DNA of 64,000 nucleotides from Boswellia sacra (lineage: Eukaryota > Streptophyta > Magnoliopsida > Sapindales > Burseraceae). The notes beneath the pieces were generated by a model. It saw only the letters and a list, made by a program, of their open reading frames with translations, was not told where the DNA came from and did not search any database. A program made the position numbers and the translations under genes. Position 1 is the first letter of the stretch. Every line of letters starts with the position of its first letter. Positions 48,001 through 60,239 of the stretch are shown here, piece by piece. The stretch covers positions 248,001 to 312,000 of the forward strand of contig SNVD02009237.1 in NCBI GenBank assembly GCA_013180625.2, in the 5' to 3' direction.

Positions 48001-49700
48001 ATGGCTTGAGTATGGCTTATGGATTAGGTTCAATTAAGAGTGATAGAGTGGTGACAAGGTTAAGCTTTTGAATAGGTTTAGAGATGTTATTCTTAGCTCT
48101 TTTAGTCATATGGTAGGTGTTATGGGGTAGAGAAGGTTTTGAGAGATTTAGGGGTGCCGTGTGAGAGAGGGCTCAAAGAGTGAGGCGGACTGGTTTAGGA
48201 AGGAGTTAGGTTAGGTATGTCTGGAGGACTCAAACACAGCATGTCAAGTGACAATGACAACTTAAACAAGCTAAGGATAGTGTCAGAGTGCATAAAAGCA
48301 TGGGTTGTGGTGTTAAGTGGCAAAACATGTGTAGAAGACTCAAGTGGAAGAGGAAAGAAAGGTGGAGAGTTAGGATGCTATTAAGGGGATGTTTAAGATG
48401 TGGGTCACGAAAGACTCGATTAAAGAGATTTGAAAAGGAAAATAAATTTGACAAAATTGACATGATAAGATACAAAAATTTTTGAGGATTAAGGATCAAG
48501 ACAAAGGTAGGCACTTTTAGTAAGGGAATAGCCTAAGAAAACATAGGGCTTTGAGCGTGGCTTGAGTTGTGGTGAGTGTAAGGTTTTAGCCAAGGATAAC
48601 ATAAGCACCCGAATACTTGAAGTTTATTACAATTTGGAGATATCCTAAAAGTTTTCTCAAAGGCTGAGAGCAGATGCATTATAGAGGTAGGCATGTAATT
48701 AACGAGATAGAAAGCAATTTTAAAAGCATGAGTCCAATTGATTGTAGGAACAGAGGCATGGCTAAATAAACTGAGACCTATCTCAACAATGTGCTGATGA
48801 CAACGCTCGGAGTACCAATTATGTTCTAAAGTGTGACGTGGGCTGGTAAGATGAGATATGCCTTAAGTTAAAAGAAAATTTCATAAAGGTTGGTATTCAC
48901 CACCATTGTCAATGCAACTGGTGATGATGGAATGACCAAAATATTTTTTTCACTATTTGTTTGAAACGAATAAACACATTATAAACCTCAGATTTTTTGT
49001 TGCAATGGATTCAGCCACATATATTTCATAAAATGATCAACTAATAAAACATAATATTTGTAATCATCATGTGAAATAGGTGAAATCCATACATAAGAAT
49101 AAATAGGTTTAAGAGGAAAATTAGTGGAAATAGTAGAAAATAAAAATAGGATTTTGTGGCTTTTATGACAATGACAAGCATTACAAGCTAACGATGACAT
49201 ACCCGAAGATGAAAGAGAAAGATTATTTTTAAAGACAATATAATTAGGAATTCTGAGAGAAAGATGTCTTAATCCATTATGCCACTCAGAGGAAGATGTT
49301 TTGACTCCATAAAAGGCAAATATGGGAGATAAAAGTTTGCCATGAATTGGCCACACATGGACACCATCCTTAGTTTGTCCTTATATAAGATGCCCCCCCA
49401 TGCCAAAGGTAAGAATTCCATAGAGACATTATTTTGTTGACAAAATTGAGAGATTGAAATTAAATTCTTGGTCATGGATGGAACACAGAGTACATTTTTA
49501 AAGGTAAAAATATGAGAATTAGAGTTAAAAGAGAGGGAACCAGTGTGGTTTATGGATAAGCCTGTGCCATCTCCAATCATAATGTCATTAGTGTCGTCGT
49601 AAGGAGAATGAAAAGAAAGATTGCTCAAGTCCAAGTTAACATGATAGGATGCACCACTATCAAGCAACTATGATATATTGGCAACAATGGAATGTGCTTG
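48000..49700 (-). pseudogene. copia protease and integrase, broken
   Basis: On the minus strand the aspartic protease motif reads LLDSGASYHVN (about 49670-49640), followed by NVLCVPSMTKNLISISQFCQ. The pre-integrase zinc region is eroded (WHNGLRHLSLRIPNYI; CNACHCHKSHK at about 49190). The integrase start (YVWISPISHDDYKYYVLLVD) is at about 49085-49030. Further downstream only short pieces can be followed and the frame is lost repeatedly. Confidence 0.8.
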
Positions 49701-50760
49701 TGAGGTTGGAGGGGGCAACAGTGCCTGTAAAGTGAGCATGATGAGTGTAGGCTGGATGATAACTCATACTGAAATTTGTGGGTACTTGATTCCATGGAAC
49801 AAAATGAAATATGAGCTAACATATGATTGTGTGCCCTTGTTGATTATAAACTTGACCATAGCCTTTATAAGGTTTGGAAGACTAGAAGCCATTATTGGAG
49901 GATGAAGAAGGTGGTCGCATAGAGCAATTATGGGCACGAGAAAAGTATTGGTTCCTGAGTTGCTGCCTTGATTCTTCCTTCCATATGACTTTGTGGTAGG
50001 ATTAGTAGTGGCAAGAAAGCATAGCATTAGATATGGCTTGTTGAGACTAGTTTCAAGTTAAGGTGATAAGTTTCTTATATAATTTTTCAAAGGATATTGG
50101 ACTTTTGCGAGCTTGAACAACGGACTTGAGACCTTTGTATTCATCACCAAGTCCATCAGGGACTTTTGTTGTTAGATCTTCCGTATCCATAGGTGCTCCG
50201 AGAAGTGCAAGTTCATCAGTATGACTTTTTACAAAATGCGTGAACTCTGTAATACTTTGTGTGCCTTTGACAGGGTTCTTGAGATATCCTTTAACTTGAA
50301 GAATTCTGCCTCTGGATGGTTTAGCATAGGTTTGTGCAAGCATGAGCCGTACATCATAGGACGTTTGAGTAGTGGTAATGAATGATATAAGTGATGGTGT
50401 GAGGGAACTAATAATGGCATTAAGAATTAGGTAGCTGGTCTTGACAGATCCAATATGAATATTCTAGATTTGGGGTAGTGATTTCATTGATCATAATGGT
50501 TGGCTTAGGACATGGTTTGGACCTATCCACAAAGCCGAGAAGATCATAACCAATGAATAAGGTTTGAAATTGCAATTTCTATGCTCTATAATTGTCAATA
50601 CTGGTGAGTTTTAATTGTGCTTGTGTAGAACATTGAAAGAGATAAGTTTTATTGAGTTTTCAAAAGGATTAATAATTTAAACACTAGATGAGGTTGAAGA
50701 CGAAGAAGTGGTTTAAGAAGCAGTGGTTGAAAAAGATAGAGTTACAAAGTTTTCTAGATC
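49700..50760 (-). pseudogene. copia gag, broken
   Basis: Minus-strand gag pieces at about 50580-50053 read AQTYAKPSRGRILQVKGYL, then GTQSITEFTHFVKSHTDELA and VPDGLGDEYKGLKSVVQARK, the retrotransposon gag core. A serine/asparagine-rich linker follows. I could not find an intact CCHC zinc knuckle. Confidence 0.8.
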
Positions 50761-50796
50761 TGTTGGTGGCGACTAAGCCTGCAAGCTCTAATACCA

Positions 50797-51007
50797 TATA
50801 ACGATTGAGAATAATTGAGAATTCTTATATATTTCTTTGATCAGATTACACAAATATATACAAACCTATCAAGAGATTATTATAAGAAACTACATGACTT
50901 AAGGTAATAGACAGCTGGCAAATATTTACAATATCATCAAATATTACAACACAATATGGCAAGAACAAAAATGGCAAATAATCTCTTATAATCATGATTC
51001 CAAAATA
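50797..51007 (-). repeat. 5' LTR of the TATA-ended copia element
   Basis: Partner of the LTR at 46284-46493. Followed on its inner side by the primer-binding site at 50796-50785. Confidence 0.9.
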
Positions 51008-52140
51008 GAATGAGCTGAAAGATATGAAGACGATGATATAGGTAATTATTTAGTGCTTCACATATAACTTTTTGAGTTTTGTAGCTCTTTGGTTTTACAT
51101 TATGATTGTTTGTTTTCCATTTTTGCCTTTTCATTGAAGATGATGAAAATTCTTCACTTCCACCTCAAATAATAGTAGGTAAAATGGTAACTTTGACCAA
51201 TAATACACTATTTTATTTTGAATTTTCTCTATTATAGTTTTGAATTTTAGTTCGAATATGATTATTCATTTTATTATGTTTTCTTATGTTTGGGATATTT
51301 GTGTTGCATTTATCAATTTTAGCTCATGAATAGTTTATTAGGTAATCCAAGTTCCTTTTTGTTGATAGTTTTTAACTCTTTTACATATAGAATATTTGTG
51401 TTGTAATTATCAATTTTAGTTCATAAATTGTCTATTATGTGATTGTGGTTTCTTTTTGTCGATAGTTTTTAAATCTTTTTTAGGAAATGAAGCTGAAAGA
51501 AGCAGGAAAAGTAAGAAGAATTTGAGTAGTAATTTTTATGATTTGGAAATGATTAAAACTTAATTTTTGAATTTTCTTTAGTTGTTACAGTTTTCAATTT
51601 TAGTTGATATATGATTGTTTTTCAATGATTTCTTTTGTTTTCCTTCTATATTTTTTTTTATAGACAATATTCAACATGAAGAAGAAAGAGATAAGTAGGG
51701 TGAAGGCGATGAAGAAGATGAAAGTAATTATCTAGTGCTTCAAATCCTTCACATATAACTTTTTGAGTTTTTTAGCTCTTTGGTTTTATATTGTAATTGT
51801 TTGTTTTCCCTTTTTGACTGTTCATTAAAGATGATGAAAATTATTTTTCCTCTTTAAACAATAGCAAGTAATGTAGTGACTTTGATCAATGGTACATTGT
51901 TTCATTTCGAATTTTCTCCATTATATTTTTCAAGTTCAATTGTTATTTGATTGTTCATTTTACTAAGTTCTATTATGTATAGGATATTTGTTTTATATTT
52001 ACCAATTTTCGTTGATAAATTGTTTATTATGTGATCGTGATTCCTTTTTCTTGGCAATTGCTAACTCTTTTTAAGGAAACGAAGTTGTAGGAAAGGGAAA
52101 AAGAAAAGGAATTTGAATAATAAATTTTGGGAATACATAG
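51008..52140 (+). repeat. array of micro-exon-like modules (right part)
   Basis: Continues the array cut by the copia element. The three-module group recurs: an acidic unit ending GTAATTA (51008-51040), DDENSSLPPQIIVG (51140-51180), NEAERSRKSKKNLSSNFYDL (51483-51560), NIQHEEERDK*GEGDEEDE (51663-51723), DDENYFSS (51830-51870) and a last eroded unit at about 52075-52128. The period is about 650-700 bp. Stops occur in some units. Confidence 0.7.
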
Positions 52141-52409
52141 CATTACCCTTCTCGATAAGGATGGATTGTATTGAAGTCTCTAGTTACCCTGTATCTTGAT
52201 CCAAGTTGCTAATCTTATAAATGATAATTTACCTAATTGGTTTCTATATGGAATGTGAAATTCCATTATTCACTATGTATTATACTCTCAAATTATATAA
52301 ATTAATCTTTTTCTTCTACTTTTGTTTTCCTGATTTGCTACTTGTTTGGTCAAATTCCCGAACTTTAAGTTGATGAAAATTTTATTTGTTAGTATTGATG
52401 AAGTGGATC

Positions 52410-52915
52410 AAATGCTGATCACTAGGACAAAAGCTTAAGCAATTAGCCATAGCATAATTTTTTACACTTTAAACGATGTAGAATCTCACATTCATAAATG
52501 TTGTAGATAAGCCTTGACGGGCTACGCCATTATAGTGCTATAGGTCAGCCAATAATGTACTCTATGCGAATGACCTATAAGACCTATGTGAGTCAAAAGG
52601 TTAATTGTTGGTCCTCATAGGCCAACAATCTCGCTACCTCTACGAATAATCCTAAGATTTCTTTGATACCAATTATTAGGATCAAGCACTCACCATTAGG
52701 CCAAAAGGTTGAGTTCTTAGACATAGCACAACTTTATTTACTTTTTACACTTAAGAAATATAGAGCATTTAGGAGTGGGACTTAAAGGAGCTACACTAGT
52801 GTAACATATTAGGTTAGCCAATCATGTATTTTATGTCAATCTCCCATAAGACCTACTTGAGTAAAAGGTTGATTGTTGGTTCCTATAAGCCAATAATTAT
52901 TTTTATCCTACGTCA
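52410..52915. repeat. two diverged tandem copies of a 270 bp unit
   Basis: Copy 1 begins GGATCAAATGCTGATCACTAGG (about 52398) and copy 2 GGATCAAGCACTCACCATTAGG (about 52680). Both run through TAGCCATAGCA/TAGACATAGCA, TTTTTACACTT, ATAAGACCTA, and GGTTGATTGTTGGT-like blocks. The nature of the repeat is unknown; possibly part of an old element. Confidence 0.65.
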
Positions 52916-55884
52916 CTAACATATGTCATTCCTTAATACTTACATATATCAGTCGATATTATAATACCTTGGTTGCGAGGAATTGGGTAACTTGGGTTTT
53001 GAATATTCTAATTAAAGGTATAAAAAGGTTTAAGAAAGCATTGCACATGTTAATGGTAATTATGTTTCTAAAGGTATTCTATGAACTTTTATAATCCTAT
53101 TTCATTATTAAAATAAAGTTTACATGATTGTTTATTCCCATATTTAATGTCATAATACAATTACGCAGATTTCGTACTTCCAAATTGTTGCATGCAACTT
53201 ATTAGCATTGTTCGATCAATATGTCCCTTTTTAATATGGTAGGGGTTAGAAATTAAAAAAAAATGGTATTATTTAATCTACACATGAATAGGGGGTTTTG
53301 AGGTAATGAATGCTACTTTATTTCTTTCAATGTCATCATCCTATAGTTTACAAAATATTCCATTATAATAATACGCAAAAATAATTTTAGTATAGGATAG
53401 TGACATTGAAGGGATAGTGAACTTTGAAGTTTGACTCTTTAATTGTTTTAAGTCCAATTCCAACAAGCCCAATAAAAATTGGAAATATGTTCCACATAAG
53501 TTAATTCCTAGTACAAATATTTTGCAAAAAACAATATTTTGTTAAGAAATTACTTACGTTGAAATATGGTTAATTTACTTCATGTATCAAAGTTTAGGAT
53601 GTGCTTGTTTAAGTTCTTCGAAAATAGTTTTTTGTTCTACATATTTTCTAATGTATTTTAAATTTAACATTAACCTATATCTTTTTCAAAATTCAAAATA
53701 ATTTTGCTTATCACCTTCAAGCACGTATCAATTATCAATATACACTCCCTCTTGAATATGTTCTTTAACTGACACGAAAACTTAATTACCTTGTATATAC
53801 GTTTGCACCATGTTCGTCATAATTCTAAAGTTGTATGCATAGAATTGGATGAATGTTGAAAGCGTTGTTATCATTGTTCACTTTGGTATTCTTTAGCCTT
53901 CTCTAAAATCTATCTGTTTGAAGAATGAACTCAAACAACTTACATTGGAGAATTCGATTTAAGAATGAATTTATCCTCTCATCATATCTTTAAGTACTCC
54001 GCATATTATATAGAAAATGATTCTAAAAAAAATGTTTCGACCTAGTGATGGCATTCTTCATAAATTTATGTTGCCTAACCATTGTTTCCCAAACTGTACA
54101 TATCAATAAGACTAAACAATTTATCATCAAACTCCTTTGTATGCAGTTGCCATATGCATTAACGTGCAATCTGCATATCCTTAGAATCACCTGTGAAATT
54201 TACGACATTTACATTCGCTTGAGGATTTCCTCCAAGTGCCAACAACACAAACAATATGTAGACTTATACAATTTTGTTTTAACTAAAAACACTCATCTTT
54301 GTATTTTTAAATAATGCCACTTAATAGATGACAGGTTCTTTCTCAAATGTCTTCGGTTATCTATAAAATTTAAAGATGAATGTTTTCTAGTATATAACGT
54401 CATCTTTGTCCACATTTACTTGAATTAAAGTTTCATTATAAAGTAATTAATTATCAAATTTAAATATTATTGTTAAAATAATTTAAAATTTTAAAGTGCT
54501 TTTAATTGTTTAATGAGATATATAATATATTTTCTTTTAAAAAGAAAAATAAAATTTTTAGAGTAAAAGTATTAAATATAATATAGTGAGCAATTTATAA
54601 TTTATAATTATAAGATAAATATTAAGCAAAATCATGCCATTAATTTTATATTTTTAAACTTGAATTAAAAAAAAGTAACAAAACTTGAATTAAAGGTATA
54701 AATTAAAATTATAAAATATATAGACTTACATGTAATTTTTAAGAATAATTTTGATAAGTTTTAATAGATATGGACATCCTAAAAATAGGAGTGCAAAATG
54801 GCTCGACTAGGGCCACGGCCCCTGAAAACCTGGCTTTAGGTAATTGCCTAGAAATGCGGGGATTAAAGCCAAGGTCAGGGTGAAATTTTCAAACACAAGC
54901 TGTATGGGGTGGACTCGAGCCCGGGAAAAAAAACCCCAGGATTTTCATTTGAAATACAAAAATATATTTAATAAAAAAATTATATGTATTGAAATTAAGT
55001 ACTTAAAAGCCTAAGCGCACTACCAACTACTGAAGTTAAAGACCCAAACAATTTATATTTGCTAGCCCCCAAGCCCAAGCCTAATCCAAAAAATAAATCT
55101 CTAAAATCTAACTGAACCTAACTCAATTTCTATTTTCAACATTCAATTTGAAAAACCCTAACTCACTCACACACATGATTTACACTTGTTGGTGGTGGCC
55201 CACGGCTGGACTTGCATTACTCAAGAGCTACAAGACGAATGCCTCCCACATTCTCACTCAAATAACTCAACAACTGCACAACATCCTTAATCCTCTATTT
55301 CTCCACTTAATCTGCGCGGCTCTATCCCTCTCCAAGCTTCACTTGGCCACCTCATATTCTAGTTAGTGTTTAAGTTTAATTGTGTTTAATGATAGTTTGT
55401 CTAAGCTTCATGTGGCCATCTAGTAATCTTCAAGCTTCACTTGTGTTTTAATTATGTGTTTTGGTAATCTGCATGTGGCTCTCTGATTACATACATAGTA
55501 ATCAACATGCCTATGGCTATTTATTTTAATTTTGTTTTTGGGTAATTTGGTATTCTTGTTGTTTTCACCTGATGGTTATTTTAATTTTAATTGTTTTGGA
55601 TCGAAATTACTTTGTTAGATTTGGGGGGTCTTGGGACAATTTATTTTTGTGAATGTACTTATAAGCTTGTGTTTTTGCAGCCTAAATTGGGTTTTCGTTA
55701 AATTTGTAATTTCTTCATTGATTTGGGTTTTGTAGTTACTAGGCCGCAAGTTATGAAATTAAGTAAGCGAAATGGAAAGAAATAGAACAACTCTTTTTAA
55801 AAAATGTCCAAATTTAAAGCAGTTTAAGTTAATGACTTGCTTTGGCCTTTTGATACATCTAAAAATAAGATTATCTTCCAAGCA
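52916..55884. other. intergenic, no gene seen
   Basis: AT-rich, with a GC-richer patch at about 54800-55130 (GGCTCGACTAGGGCCACGG and CCCAAGCCCAAGCC) that may be an eroded DNA element, but I found no paired ends. Frames at 54045-54314 and 55148-55366 have no family resemblance. Confidence 0.5.
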
Positions 55885-57305
55885 TATGAGTATCGAAGTA
55901 ATAAACCCGGCAAAACCAAGGTCGATCTACAAGAAAAGAAATTTAGCAATACAAATCAAGGATAAGCAAATAAATATAAGAATATGTCAATAATAAACAA
56001 AGATGATAGGCAGTATGACCGACCATTCAAAAGCAAAACAAAAATAAAAAGTGGTAAAACCAACCATGGAAATAGGTGGTAAAACCTACCACAGTAAATG
56101 AAAGAACAAGTTCATAAGCAATAAACGAGAATACATAAAATATACAAGTAAGAAAATGCAATGATAATGAAAGCTAAGGTTTAGGGATTCACCCTTGATA
56201 TATCAAATAAGGATAAACAAACTCAATTATAACTCAATTGGAATCCACACATCAAAGAGGTTCCAATTGGAAAGTATGTTATTTAAGCACATTTTAGTTA
56301 TATAAATTATATTTGTTTCATAACCAATATTTATACCACTTCTTCTAAATGGATTCAAGCATCCAATATGCCAATCACCATATGTCTATAACAAATCAAG
56401 GTTCCTAACTAGACTTATGTCAGTTAGGAAAACCATATAGCGTCTAGAAAGGATCCAAGTATTTGATGTGCCAAGGATTGTCTACAATGGATCAAGACCT
56501 TTACTTTACGAGTGGTGTCAAGATTGATTAAGAAAGTATATATACAAAATTAACAACACAAGATTATGATTTTGAAGCACATATCAAAGGGTTAGAAAAT
56601 CCTTACTGTCATATCAAGGGTTTCAACTTTTCACCTTTTCACCTTAACAAGAGAGAATTCAGTGAAACACTATGCAAGAAAGAAATAAATTGTAAGAAGA
56701 AAAAGATTTATTAATAATATTAAAACAACAAAACATAAGAGAGAAAATACAATGTTAAAAGATCTCAGCCAAGAGCCAAGATGCCTCTTTGGGTCATAAC
56801 TTCATCTACTTACAATTGAGGAGCAAAATTGTTAAATTACAAAAGAGGTTATTGTTGACAATTTAGATAATCATGTGCAACAACTTTGATCACCAATTTT
56901 AACACCAAAATATTAGTAATTTTTATCACAGGTTCCCACGAAAGTTGTAGATATTTCTCTTTAATTTCTAGAACACTTTGAATCATATGATTTAGAAACA
57001 TATTTCAAGAGATAAGGTCAAAATAAAGCCCACTAAACGCTCGAATTTCATGATTCTTGTGAAATACAATTTTCTAAAACATTTAGTCAGCTTTCCACCA
57101 AATCAAGATTTGCACCATTTTTATCTATATATCGAAAGTTATGCCCATTCTACCGAACCTCCATCAAAAACTGAAATTAAGATGAAACTAATCCAAAAGA
57201 TGTAAAAACTATAAATATGCTTAAGTTGAGGAAGTTGATGACCCAATTAGTGTAATATGATGAATTAAACTCTTATTAAACTGACACATTTAAGTGTTAA
57301 TCACA
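55885..57305 (-). repeat. 3' LTR of an Athila-type gypsy element
   Basis: On the minus strand the LTR starts TGTGATTAACACTTAAATG at 57305, directly after a purine-rich GGTTGGAGGA (57315-57306), the expected polypurine tract. The other end is placed near 55885 from a terminal phrase of Athila-like LTRs (plus strand AAACCCGGCAAAACCAAGG, about 55904) and is uncertain by tens of bases. The 5' LTR is outside the window, so this cannot be checked by comparison here. Confidence 0.6.
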
Positions 57306-57616
57306 TCCTCCAACCAGCTTATTACTAGTCCTTAGTAATTCAAGCGTTATTATTCAGTACTGATTGATAGAATTTTACATTTAAGGTGGTCATTATTCTA
57401 CTTTCCTTGATTCTGTCCAAATAAACAAGTTCTCAACCATAATTTTTTTAATGACTCATATACCCTTTAATCGAGATATTACAAGCTTTCTTTTGTACTC
57501 AATCAACACATGACTATGGGGCTTTTTAGAAAGAAGTCATATTAGTTCTAATTTTGTTAAGGCTAACATCCTTAGGTATGGGTGATTCATCAATTTTTTT
57601 TTTGCAACAACGTATC

Positions 57617-57890
57617 CTCAACCAATATAATGAGCCTTAGGCTAATGACTCACAGACCAGTTAGCCTTAAGGCATTAGGTGTTAAGACACCCTCATGAGC
57701 TTAACGACTCGGGTTGTCGATGCTTTATTTTTCTTAGAAAAATTATGAATACTGCAATGTTTGATCCCCTTAAACTTTCTCTTTAATCTATGTAACGAGC
57801 TTTAGGTCAATAGCTCCCAAACCAAATAGTCTTAGGGTATTAGGTGCTGAGACACCCCTCAAGCTTAATTGCTCGAGTTAAAGAGGCTAT
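57617..57890. repeat. two diverged copies of a 90 bp repeat in the Athila 3' region
   Basis: GAGCCTTAGGCTAATGACTC...TTAGGTGTTAAGACACCC (57631-57695) and GAGCTTTAGGTCAATAGCTC...TTAGGTGCTGAGACACCC (57798-57858) are direct repeats about 165 bp apart. The T-rich tract and frame after them (57844-58116) are not a gene. Confidence 0.7.
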
Positions 57891-58618
57891 GAAACCAAAC
57901 CTATCCACAATTGCTTATTTATTATTATTTTTCCTCTTTCTTTTTTTTTCTTTTTCGCTCTTTTTTTTTTTTTTACTTTTGCTTTCCTTTAGTTGTTATC
58001 CTAAACAAAACAAGAGAGCTCGAATATTAAAAATTGCTAATTGCAACCCACAATCATGCATCAAGGTATGTGTATATGAAGAAAGGTTCATAAATACTTT
58101 CTTAGTGGGTATATGAGCAAACAACTTATTAAATGATAAAGTTGTGAAAGTTTATAGATTTGAATAATTCAAAGAGAAGTGAATAACACAGTCTTGTTAT
58201 AAAATTCAAAAATCAAAACTAAATAATAACAAATTAGCTAGAATGCGTCTCAAAAGTACAAAATCAAAACAAAATAATAAGTCAGTTAGAATGGTTTTTA
58301 AGAGTTCAAAATTGCATTTTTACTCTGCTATTCTTGAATTAATAGACCTAGAATGCGTCTCAAAAGAAAATGAACTCCTTATGCAACCACTCTGAATCGA
58401 TTTATCTACTTTTTTTTAAGGGGATGCAAAAAGGACATGCAAGACATAATGAAAACACACTTATATCTACTATCCTTACTTCCCTTCCCCCTCCCCTTAA
58501 ATATTTAAATGTAGAGAGATAAAGTTTAGGAGACACTACATGAAGCTTCTGTTATTTAAAAGAAACAACCTGAAAGACACTTAAGTAAATGTAAAATAAA
58601 ACAAGAGGTAAGAAAAAT

Positions 58619-59263
58619 TATAAACTAAGCGTCAGATCCAGTTTACACTTAGTGTTATATCCTACTGACCAATTAATTTGAGTTATTGTTAGGTCAGGTT
58701 CATAAACAATTGCTCGTAATTTTTCGAGCAATTCATCAACAGCAGTAGCAAAAACAAGGATCCGTCGCACCAAATGTGGGATAAAATTCTATTCTACAGC
58801 TTCATCAACAAAACGTCATAAAGGATCAAAGAAATTATTAATATTCAATTATGGGTTTCTGATGGAGATTTAGTTGGGCCCAAGAGGCAATTTGAAAAAT
58901 TTCTTCGAAAGTACCAAAGCCACTTGGTAAAGCCATAAAAGCATCTGAATTGAGAAGCATATATGCTATACGTTCATGCATAGATGAGACCTTTAACTCT
59001 TGCTTAACAGGTCTCCCAGTGATGCTTTCTATAGCTAACGCTCTAAGAATAACACCTAAAACTTGACTGCTTTCTAAGAGTACAACTGTTGACGCACAAC
59101 CCGTTAACCCGAGGCTACCTCCCCCTTAAACCAAATAAATCTTTCCCTCAGTTAATAGTCTACCAAGATCGTTTGTTGCTTCTACAAACTCTCCACTCTT
59201 TCTAGGTTGAGATCCACGGAATACACATATTTTTTGGATTCGACGAGCTGAGGTTCCCTCCAT
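58619..59263 (-). pseudogene. LOG-family cytokinin riboside 5'-monophosphate phosphoribohydrolase copy, intronless
   Basis: LOG enzymes release active cytokinin bases from their nucleotides. From ATG at 59263 the minus strand reads RRIQKICVFRGSQPRKSGEF, then GGGSLGLTGCAS, ELKVSSMHERIAYMLLNSDA, ALPSGFGTFEEIFQIASWAQ and LNLHQKP. In another frame, after an eroded stretch at about 58850-58800, it continues NFIPHLVRRILVFATAVDEL to INWS and stops at 58619. About 215 codons in all, full LOG length. Breaks: TAA before GGGSLG (about 59127), two TAA near 58843, frameshift, and TAG near 58770. The catalytic signature PGGxGTxxE is changed to PSGFGTFEE. No intron is present although LOG genes normally have several, pointing to an RNA-derived copy. 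It lies between Athila pol and LTR, in the same orientation. Confidence 0.85.
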
Positions 59264-59317
59264 GTTTAAACAACTCTCTAACTATATGTGTGAAAATAAA
59301 GAACAAGAGATGTCATA

Positions 59318-59332
59318 TTTATAGAGTGCAAC
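59318..59332 (-). promoter_or_regulatory. TATA box upstream of the LOG copy
   Basis: The minus strand reads CTCTATAAATATGAC about 55-70 bases before the LOG ATG, a good plant TATA box with a short A/T-rich leader after it. Whether it came with LOG or belongs to the retrotransposon is unknown. Confidence 0.5.
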
Positions 59333-60239
59333 AAGATGTTGCAATGATAACACCTATATGGGTAGCTCTGCTATTTCTTGAAAAAGTTTGAAAATAAGAT
59401 ATAGAAATTCAAAAATGGCTTAAATGAACATAAAAATTACAACATGCATGCATAATTCAACTGAAAGATCAAGACATAAATTGAAAAATGATAGCAATAA
59501 GACATAAAAATTCAAAAATAATGGCTTATATGCATATGTACAAGTAATTGTGATTGTGGCTGATATCTTTCTTTGGTTTTATGTCCAGAAACGGCGTAAA
59601 CACCTTCTGTGAGTTGGGGATATGCTTCCCAACCAATTATTTCATAAACTGCCAAAAAAGGTCATCTTGAGTCAGACTCTTGAGAGTATAGCGTGTATGC
59701 TCTTCTCAATATTGGATCCATAGTTTCAAGATTTTACGTTTCATAATTCCACAAGGATGCATCTCAAGAGTCAATAGGACATTGTTCAAAGTCTCTTTAC
59801 CCAAACCATCCTTGATGAATTGAATCTTATCCTCTCAATTGTTAGACAAAATCCCAAAGAGCCGTATTGCTAGTCGCAAGTCTATCTTACACATTTGTAA
59901 CAGACTTACAATCTTTTCACTCTTCACTTTTTAGCATAAGAGATTCTTTCTAAACCCAACCATTTGGAGATTCACAAGATAATCAGACATTGGCTTCAAT
60001 TAACCATCTTAAATCAATAGGAATACCTATGTGCATTGATAACCTTAGTCTTTCCACTCATGCTTTGTAAATTTTAAGTAAATCATTTTGAGGAAGAGAG
60101 AGAAAACGTGTTTTCAGATTTGAAAGAATGATATCCATTTGAAAAGAAAATGAGAGAGGAGAAAATAAATGCAAGATGAGCAATAGTTTTTAGGGAACTG
60201 AAAAACTGACTTCAAAAGCCACGAAGTACCGTATCTACC

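Larger units (their letters stand above)
46284..51007 (-). mobile_element. copia retrotransposon with TATA-type ends, inserted in the micro-exon array
   Basis: Two LTRs of about 210 bp (46284-46493 and 50797-51007) flank a minus-strand gag-pol. Read on the minus strand the ends are TATTTTGG... and ...CCATTATA rather than TG...CA. GAATG occurs directly outside both ends (46279-46283 and 51008-51012), a perfect 5 bp target duplication. A primer-binding site TGGTATTAGAGC (minus, 50796-50785), complementary to initiator tRNA-Met with one change, follows the 5' LTR immediately. The LTRs differ at roughly twenty positions. Multiple frameshifts make it non-functional. Confidence 0.9.
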
